In this document: positions 59,107 through 64,000 of the stretch, in pieces
Layout of the letters: each line of letters begins with the position of its first letter
Numbering within the stretch: the stretch's first letter is position 1
Source: Athalassotoga sp049965695
GTDB lineage: Bacteria; Thermotogota; Thermotogae; Mesoaciditogales; Mesoaciditogaceae
Length of the DNA: 64,000 nucleotides
Assembly (NCBI RefSeq): GCF_049965695.1
Contig: NZ_JBMFWB010000001.1
Span: forward strand, 1 to 64,000
Direction: 5' to 3'
The notes under the pieces: model-generated
What the model saw: the letters and a program-made list of their open reading frames with translations, nothing else
The model's database searches: none
What the model was told of the DNA's origin: nothing
Translations under genes and position numbers: made by a program

Positions 59107-60282
59107 TCAATTTATAACGCTAATTGTACCATTTCCATAATTTGAAACGTATATCTCACCGTTAGGATCTATTGCGATTCCAAAAGGTTCCGTTCCAACG
59201 GATACTTTTTTGATTACCGATCCTGTTTTTGCGTTTATGAAGATCAAAACATTATCTTTCGCGTCTGTGACGTAAATGGCGTCCACAGATGAATCAAAGG
59301 CTATTCCGTCAACACCGTTGGCAATATTTACGGTTTCTACGACACCTGATTCTTTTATTATGCTTATCGTACCATCCGAAACGTTAAGCACATAAAGCAT
59401 CCCATCCTTAGGATTTAAGGTCATAGCGGCAGGATTCATTCCAACATTTAAAGTTTTCATCACCATGCCTGTTGAACCGTTCAAAACGCTTACCGTGTTA
59501 CTGCCGGAATTGGCAACGTAAACTACGTTGTTTGTTTCATCAACAACAACGTCTGAAGGACTTTTACCGACGTTTATCGTCTCAAAAACATCGTTTGTTT
59601 TCCCATTTATGACGCTTACCGTGTTATCGAAGTTGTTTGCAACGTATATCCTATCGGTTTTTTGATCGATCGCAATCCCCAACGGTTCATTGCCAACCTT
59701 TACGTTTGACACGACTTTATCGCTTTTTTCATCGATAACGGTGATTGTGTTTCCGCCAAAATTCGAAACGTATATCTTTCCGTTGTTTTTATCAAGTGCG
59801 ATTCCCCATGGAGTCATTCCGACGCTTATCCTGGATAAAATGCTGTAATTGTTAAGATCGAAAACATCAACGGAATTTTCTCCGGAAACAGTTACATATC
59901 CCTTGCCGTTTTTGGAATCTATCAAAATATCTCTTGGCTTTTGACCAACAGGAAAAATCGTCATTACCCTTTGTTGAATTCCAAAAAAATCAACGTTACT
60001 TCGGCTTTCATTGACTGTAACGCTCGGTGTAAACCTCCATCCGGGCATGATAACACCTACCGTCACTTTACCTTTGAGTCCGCTTTTTATCCAGTAACCT
60101 TGATCGTTCGTGTAAACAGAAGAATAATTGCCACTAAAAACTATTTCAGCATTCCCTATTGGTTGTCCGTCAAAATTCATGACGTAGCCTGAGACGGTGT
60201 AAGTTTGCATGTAAAACCATCCCAAAATCAAGCCGGCAACGATCGCCAATCCTACCAGGACGTATGTCAACAAATCATTCAC
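59107..60282 (-). CDS. membrane-anchored YVTN beta-propeller protein
   Basis: The 391-residue protein has an N-terminal membrane anchor (YVLVGLAIVAGLILGWFYM), a carboxypeptidase-regulatory-like domain (about 28-95; YTVSGYVMNFDGQPIGNAEIVFSG) and seven propeller blades of about 42 residues (about 105-391), each with an IYVSNFGGNTITVID-like strand and VGxxPxGIAID turn. This is the YVTN/NHL-like propeller class often found on archaeal and bacterial surfaces. The role is unknown. The GTG start follows GGAGG, and it sits between tpi and serS. Confidence 0.83.
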   Translation of the reverse strand: MNDLLTYVLVGLAIVAGLILGWFYMQTYTVSGYVMNFDGQPIGNAEIVFSGNYSSVYTNDQGYWIKSGLKGKVTVGVIMPGWRFTPSVTVNESRSNVDFFGIQQRVMTIFPVGQKPRDILIDSKNGKGYVTVSGENSVDVFDLNNYSILSRISVGMTPWGIALDKNNGKIYVSNFGGNTITVIDEKSDKVVSNVKVGNEPLGIAIDQKTDRIYVANNFDNTVSVINGKTNDVFETINVGKSPSDVVVDETNNVVYVANSGSNTVSVLNGSTGMVMKTLNVGMNPAAMTLNPKDGMLYVLNVSDGTISIIKESGVVETVNIANGVDGIAFDSSVDAIYVTDAKDNVLIFINAKTGSVIKKVSVGTEPFGIAIDPNGEIYVSNYGNGTISVIN

Positions 60283-60298
60283 AATTCATTTCCTCCAA

Positions 60299-60322
60299 AG
60301 GTGATCCTTTCGTGGATCACCT
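60299..60322 (-). terminator. hairpin after tpi
   Basis: AGGTGATCC with GGATCACCT, 6-nt loop, overlapping the tpi stop codon. On the minus strand it is followed by TTGGAGG rather than a T-run, so it is probably a partial terminator or an mRNA-stabilising hairpin within the long operon. Confidence 0.45.
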
Positions 60323-61077
60323 CAACAGAACTTTGAAGCCGTTTTGTAAATTTCAATGAATTCATCTAACTTAAGAGAGGCTCCTCCTATGAGTCCGCCA
60401 TCTACATCCGGAAGCAGGAAAAGTTCCTGACAATTTTCTTTGTTCATGCTTCCGCCGTAAAGGCAGGATATCTTTTCAGACCTGTCTTTGGAGTACATCT
60501 CTCCAAGTCTTTCGCGCACGTAAGCCATCGCTTCCTGGGCCTGATAAGGCTGGGCAACGACTCCCGTTCCTATCGCCCAAACAGGTTCGTAGGCTATCAC
60601 AAGTTTATCGGGATCTTCGATTTTAACATCTTCAAGGTCTTTGGTAAGTTGATCTTTTAAAACATCAAAGGTCTTACCATTTTTTCTTTCGTCAAGAGTT
60701 TCGCCTATGCACAAAATAACTGTCATTCCTTCCGAAAGAGCAACTTTAACCTTTTCATTTATGAATTGATCTGTTTCTCCGAATACATGTCTTCTTTCCG
60801 AATGACCTATTATAACATGATCGATGCCCATGTCTTTAAGCATCGGAACGCTTACCTCACCTGTAAAAGCGCCTGATCTTTGAGAATGTACGTTTTGAGC
60901 GCCAACAACAAATTCAGATCCTGTAAAAATCTCTTTTACAACGGAAAGAGACACAAAAGGCGGGAAAACCCATACTTTCGTGTCTCCGTTTAATTTTAAG
61001 TTTTTAAGCAATTCTCTTGCAAAAACACGTGCCTCAGATGGCACCTTGTTCATCTTCCAGTTACCGGCTACTGTCAG
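60322..61077 (-). CDS. tpiA: triosephosphate isomerase, probably made as a frameshift fusion to PGK
   Basis: The TIM barrel has IIGHSERR (His95), AYEPVWAIGTG (Glu165) and LIGGASLK. The conserved GNWKMNK, with catalytic Asn11 and Lys13, lies upstream of the first ATG (61053), so translation from that ATG would give a dead enzyme. The frame is open upstream into the end of pgk and is reached by a -1 shift at A_AAA_AAC (61083-61089), giving PGK-KKRPLTVAGNWKMNK. A CTG at 61075-61077 (used here as the left boundary of the frame) could be a non-standard start but has no ribosome-binding site. Confidence 0.85.
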   Translation of the reverse strand: MTVAGNWKMNKVPSEARVFARELLKNLKLNGDTKVWVFPPFVSLSVVKEIFTGSEFVVGAQNVHSQRSGAFTGEVSVPMLKDMGIDHVIIGHSERRHVFGETDQFINEKVKVALSEGMTVILCIGETLDERKNGKTFDVLKDQLTKDLEDVKIEDPDKLVIAYEPVWAIGTGVVAQPYQAQEAMAYVRERLGEMYSKDRSEKISCLYGGSMNKENCQELFLLPDVDGGLIGGASLKLDEFIEIYKTASKFC

Positions 61078-62276
61078 CGGACGTTTTTTTTTGCGTCTGA
61101 AATTGAAGCAATTCCGGGTAATTCTTTTCCCTCCAAAAATTCAAGAGATGCTCCGCCACCAGTTGAAACGTGAGAAACTTTTTCAGAAAGGCCAAATTTA
61201 TCCATAGCCGAGGCGCTGTCTCCGCCGCCAACGACGGTAGTCGCGTTCTTCATTTCAGCAAGTGTTTCTGCTATCGCCTTGGTACCATTGGCAAAATCGT
61301 CTATTTCGAAAACACCCATCGGGCCATTCCATACGACGGTCTTTGCACCACTCAATTTTGATTTGAAAAGTTCAACCGTTTTAGGACCTATGTCAAGTCC
61401 CATCCATCCATCTGGAATGCCGTCAGATAAGTTAAGCGTTTTCTTTTCGGTTCCGCTTTTCAATTCTTTTGCGCAGATGGCATCAAGAGGAAGTACAAAA
61501 TCAACTTTGAGCCTTTTTGCATTTGAAAGGATTTCTTTTGCAACATCCAATTTATCATCTTCACATTTTGAAGCACCGATCTTATAACCTTGGGCCTTTA
61601 AAAATGTGAACATCATGGCTCCGCCGATTAGAATTTTATCTGCTTTTTTAAGCAAATTATCTATGACGCCTATTTTGTCCGATACTTTTGCGCCACCAAG
61701 TATGACAACATAAGGTTTTTCAGGAGAATAGGTGACTTTTGAAAGCATGTTGATCTCTTTTTCCATCAAAAAACCCGCAACAGATGGCAGATATTGCGCA
61801 ACCCCGACGTTTGAAGCGTGAGCCCTGTGAGCAGTTCCAAATGCATCGTTGACATGAATGTCTCCTAATTTGGCAAAAGACTTTGAAAGTTCAGCATCGT
61901 TTTTCTCTTCGCCCGGGAAAAACCTTGTATTTTCCATAAGCACCACATCACCAGGTTTCATGGAATTGACAAGGCCTTCGGCTCTTGAACCTATTGTGTC
62001 ATGACAAAATGTTACTTTTCTCCCAAGCAACTCTTCAAGTTTTTTTGCCACCGGTTCAAGAGAAAATTGTGGATCCGGTCCTCCCTTTGGCCTTCCAAGG
62101 TGAGAAAGCAGTATAACTTTCCCACCTTTGTCTATGACATATTGGATTGTTGGCAACTCCGCTTTTATTCGGGTGTCATCCGTTATAACACCTTTTTCAA
62201 TTGGAACGTTGAAATCAACACGCATTAAAACGCGTTTATTCTTCAGATCAACATCCCTTATCGTCAATTTGCCCAT
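61074..62276 (-). CDS. pgk: phosphoglycerate kinase
   Basis: The 400-residue enzyme shows RVLMRVDFNVP, LLSHLGRPKG, ENTRFFPGEE, GGAKVSDKIGVI, GPMGVFEIDDFANGTKAIAE and the C-terminal GGGDSASAMDKFG and STGGGASLEFLEG. ATG 62276 is preferred over upstream Met codons because GGTGG lies 6-10 nt before it. It encodes free PGK by normal termination at 61074, or a PGK-TIM fusion by -1 frameshifting, as both forms are known in T. maritima. Confidence 0.95.
   Translation of the reverse strand: MGKLTIRDVDLKNKRVLMRVDFNVPIEKGVITDDTRIKAELPTIQYVIDKGGKVILLSHLGRPKGGPDPQFSLEPVAKKLEELLGRKVTFCHDTIGSRAEGLVNSMKPGDVVLMENTRFFPGEEKNDAELSKSFAKLGDIHVNDAFGTAHRAHASNVGVAQYLPSVAGFLMEKEINMLSKVTYSPEKPYVVILGGAKVSDKIGVIDNLLKKADKILIGGAMMFTFLKAQGYKIGASKCEDDKLDVAKEILSNAKRLKVDFVLPLDAICAKELKSGTEKKTLNLSDGIPDGWMGLDIGPKTVELFKSKLSGAKTVVWNGPMGVFEIDDFANGTKAIAETLAEMKNATTVVGGGDSASAMDKFGLSEKVSHVSTGGGASLEFLEGKELPGIASISDAKKNVR
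61083..61092 (-). promoter_or_regulatory. programmed -1 frameshift site (slippery A9 run)
   Basis: On the minus strand the pgk frame reads GCA AAA AAA AAC GTC CGC TGA. The last heptamer A_AAA_AAC is a canonical -1 slippery sequence, and the pgk stop comes 7 nt after it. Slipping by -1 joins the tpi frame without a stop. A GGAGGG lies about 40 nt upstream; whether it stimulates slipping is unclear. Confidence 0.75.
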
Positions 62277-62287
62277 AAAAACCACCA

Positions 62288-63292
62288 TCAAAGAAGTTTC
62301 TGAACCATTTCTATCAAATCAACAGCCCTGTTTGTATATCCATATTCGTTGTCGTACCATCCAAAGACGTTGACAAGTTCTCCGTTAACCTTAGTAAGCA
62401 AAGAATCGAAAACGCAAGAGTGTGTTTCTCCTATTATGTCACGAGACACTATTTCATCTGTGCAGTAAAGCAGAGCCTTGCCCATCGGTCCTTCGGCAGC
62501 CTTTTTGAATGCGGCGTTAACTTCTTCAACGGTCGTCGGTCTCTTAAGTATAACCTTGAGATCGGTTATTGAACCTGTCGAAACCGGCACTCTCAAAGCC
62601 ATGCCATCCAATTTTCCCTTAACAGATGGTATAACAAGGTGAATGGCCTTTGCCGCACCCGTCGTCGTGGGTATCGTGTTCATTGCGGCAGCCCTTGCAC
62701 GCCTGAGATCTTTGTGAGGCAAATCAAGAATTCTCTGATCATTCGTGTAACCGTGAACGGTTGTCATGAATCCTTTGACGATTCCAAAGTTATCTTCAAG
62801 CACTTTGACAAGGGGAGAAAGAGAATTGGTGGTACAAGAACCTGTAGATATTACAACATGATCCTTTTTCAACGCTTCATCGTTGACATGGGGATTTATC
62901 GTTGAATCGGCACCATCCGCAGGAGCAGAAATTATAACCTTCTCGGCCCCGGCCTGAATGTGAGCCATCGCCTTATCTTTGCTTGCAAAAAGTCCGGTAG
63001 ATTCAACGGCAAGCCTCACACCAAGTGCTTTCCATGGAAGTTTTGAAGGATCTTTTTCCGCAAATACCTTTATCTCTTTGCCATCGACTATTATTGCGGT
63101 ATCTGTGTAGGAAACTGTTCCCTTGTATGTGCCGTAATTCGAATCATATTTGAAAAGATGAGCAAGTGTCTTTGTATCGGTTATATCATTCACGGCAACA
63201 ACGTTGATAGGTCTTTTTTCCTCGAGAATAACACGAAGAATTTGTCTTCCGATCCTTCCAAACCCGTTAATTCCAACTTTTACTTCTGACAT
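62288..63292 (-). CDS. gap: glyceraldehyde-3-phosphate dehydrogenase
   Basis: The 334-residue enzyme has the NAD-binding GINGFGRIGR, the catalytic Cys in ISTGSCTTNSLSPL (about residue 152), HGYTNDQRILDLPHKDLRRARAAA and WYDNEYGYTNR. AAGGAGG precedes the ATG. It begins a gap-pgk-tpi glycolytic block with very short spacers. Confidence 0.97.
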   Translation of the reverse strand: MSEVKVGINGFGRIGRQILRVILEEKRPINVVAVNDITDTKTLAHLFKYDSNYGTYKGTVSYTDTAIIVDGKEIKVFAEKDPSKLPWKALGVRLAVESTGLFASKDKAMAHIQAGAEKVIISAPADGADSTINPHVNDEALKKDHVVISTGSCTTNSLSPLVKVLEDNFGIVKGFMTTVHGYTNDQRILDLPHKDLRRARAAAMNTIPTTTGAAKAIHLVIPSVKGKLDGMALRVPVSTGSITDLKVILKRPTTVEEVNAAFKKAAEGPMGKALLYCTDEIVSRDIIGETHSCVFDSLLTKVNGELVNVFGWYDNEYGYTNRAVDLIEMVQKLL

Positions 63293-63321
63293 TTTAACAA
63301 CCTCCTTGATTTGTTGAACTT

Positions 63322-63645
63322 TTAAAATCCAGGTATTTTCATACCGCCAGTGGCTTTTTCCATCTCTTCATTTGAACGCGCTTTCGCCAAATTCACGAAT
63401 TCGTTGAAAGCACTTATGAGAAGGTCTTTAAGCATTTCCGAATCACCGAGCAAATCATTCGAAATGTTTATCTCCTTCACTTCATAATCGCAATTACCCT
63501 TTAGAGTTATCGCTCCGCCACCGACCGTTGCACTTACCTCTATATTTTTAAGATTTTCTTGAACTTGAGTGATTCTTTTCTGCATTTCCTGTGCTTGCTT
63601 CATTATGTTTCCCATATTTCCACCAAAACCGAAATTTTTTGCCAT
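63322..63645 (-). CDS. YbaB/EbfC nucleoid-associated protein
   Basis: The 107-residue protein has the YbaB pattern MKQAQEMQKRITQVQENLKNIEVSATVGGGAITLKGNCDYEVKEINI and a flexible C-terminus ending MKIPGF. It binds DNA as a dimer. It overlaps the stop of the preceding partial gene, the usual dnaX-ybaB order. Confidence 0.9.
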   Translation of the reverse strand: MAKNFGFGGNMGNIMKQAQEMQKRITQVQENLKNIEVSATVGGGAITLKGNCDYEVKEINISNDLLGDSEMLKDLLISAFNEFVNLAKARSNEEMEKATGGMKIPGF

Positions 63646-64000
63646 TACTCTCCTCCTTCTGGAAGAATCTTCCCTCCAAATAAACTCAACACTTTTATGA
63701 TGGGATCCCTAAGTTTATCGTTCATTGAATCTATTGGAATCTTGGAATACGCAAAAACGAATCTCACATCTCTTGAAGTTACGCTCTTGAAATCATCGGT
63801 TATCATCTTATCTTTTTCTTTCAGAATTTCGTTCTGCAATAAAGTATAAGAGACGACAAGTATTCTATCTCCCAGATCTTTCAAATCCGCTTCAGAAAGC
63901 GCAACGTAAACGGAAAGATCTTTCTGCACATAAAATTGAATCAGCCTTTCAACATCAGTCTTTATTTCTTGATCAACTTTTTCAACCTGTCTAACCTGAT
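63645..64000 (-). CDS. dnaX: C-terminal part of DNA polymerase III gamma/tau subunit (partial)
   Basis: The open frame runs off the right edge of the window. 117 codons are visible, including VDQEIKTDVERLIQFYV, LGDRILVVSYTLLQNEIL and RDVRFVFAYSKIPID, which resemble the C-terminal domain of some DnaX proteins. The call rests mainly on position, since dnaX commonly precedes ybaB with overlapping stop and start. The ATPase part is outside the window. Confidence 0.5.
   Translation of the reverse strand, partial: QVRQVEKVDQEIKTDVERLIQFYVQKDLSVYVALSEADLKDLGDRILVVSYTLLQNEILKEKDKMITDDFKSVTSRDVRFVFAYSKIPIDSMNDKLRDPIIKVLSLFGGKILPEGGE

Overview
The window reads as chromosomal DNA of a member of the Thermotogota. 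Clues are the shikimate kinase/dehydroquinate synthase (AroK-AroB) fusion, a phosphoglycerate kinase gene whose 3' end runs into a triosephosphate isomerase frame lacking its own usable start (T. maritima makes a PGK-TIM fusion), a Thermotoga-type DAHP synthase, HD-GYP plus DUF5317 neighbours, frequent TTG/GTG starts and AT-rich codon use. I cannot fix the genus from this window alone. Almost every base belongs to tightly packed genes, many overlapping by 4 nt. There are three tRNAs and no rRNA, CRISPR array, prophage or transposase gene.

Layout. 0.1-1.9 kb (minus): a lipoprotein and an outer-membrane barrel-like protein that looks frameshifted. 2.2-7.1 kb (plus): the aromatic operon aroF-aroA-aroC-aroKB behind a promoter, a Phe/Tyr-rich leader peptide and an antiterminator/terminator pair, i.e. 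a classical attenuator. 7.2-15.4 kb: a large FN3/LRR lipoprotein, an acyltransferase, a UPF0104-type membrane protein (minus) and a sulfation set (ATP sulfurylase, sulfotransferase, APS kinase). 15.6-21.4 kb: gdhA, an MFS transporter, rubrerythrin, PIN-PhoH ATPase, old-yellow-enzyme oxidoreductase and an FmdB zinc ribbon. 21.5-26.3 kb: tRNA-Pro, tsf, pyrH, frr, uppS, cdsA and a second MFS transporter. 26.5-29.0 kb (minus): YchF-like GTPase, a membrane protein and a divergent sliding-clamp-like protein. 29.4-32.1 kb: S4 protein, a 29-aa membrane peptide, HD-GYP, DUF5317 and UPF0251. 32.4-44.7 kb (plus): metG, gyrA, truA, tlyA, secA, prfB, a membrane metallopeptidase, a CsaB-like protein and a double HD protein. 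45.0-50.6 kb (plus): phosphoglycerate mutase, a PEGA-domain surface protein, a NADH oxidase/CoA-disulfide reductase and a nucleotidyltransferase. 50.7-55.9 kb (minus): rplU-prp-rpmA-ribU-rplM-rpsI-dnaG-rpoD. 56.2-64.0 kb (mostly minus): tRNA-Ser, tRNA-Met, a 61-aa plus-strand ORF, then dnaX(3' end)-ybaB-gap-pgk-tpi, a YVTN propeller, serS, rsmE and an unknown gene.

Between operons lies a dispersed repeat family. Three intact copies (29159-29307, 44721-44870, 55998-56147) are about 150 bp with roughly 27-bp imperfect terminal inverted repeats and a GC-rich core that can fold back on itself, so they look like MITEs. They, and fragments of them, are embedded in tracts of degenerate short direct repeats of the TAACGCGTAATCAGTAA / TAGCGGGTAGCGCGTAG type.

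The most rewarding observations are the aromatic-operon attenuator, the A_AAA_AAC frameshift site joining pgk to tpi, the foldback repeats and their likely effect on nearby promoters and gene ends, the divergent sliding-clamp-like protein, the tiny membrane peptide ahead of the HD-GYP gene, and a tRNA with anticodon CAU carrying C33 instead of U33.
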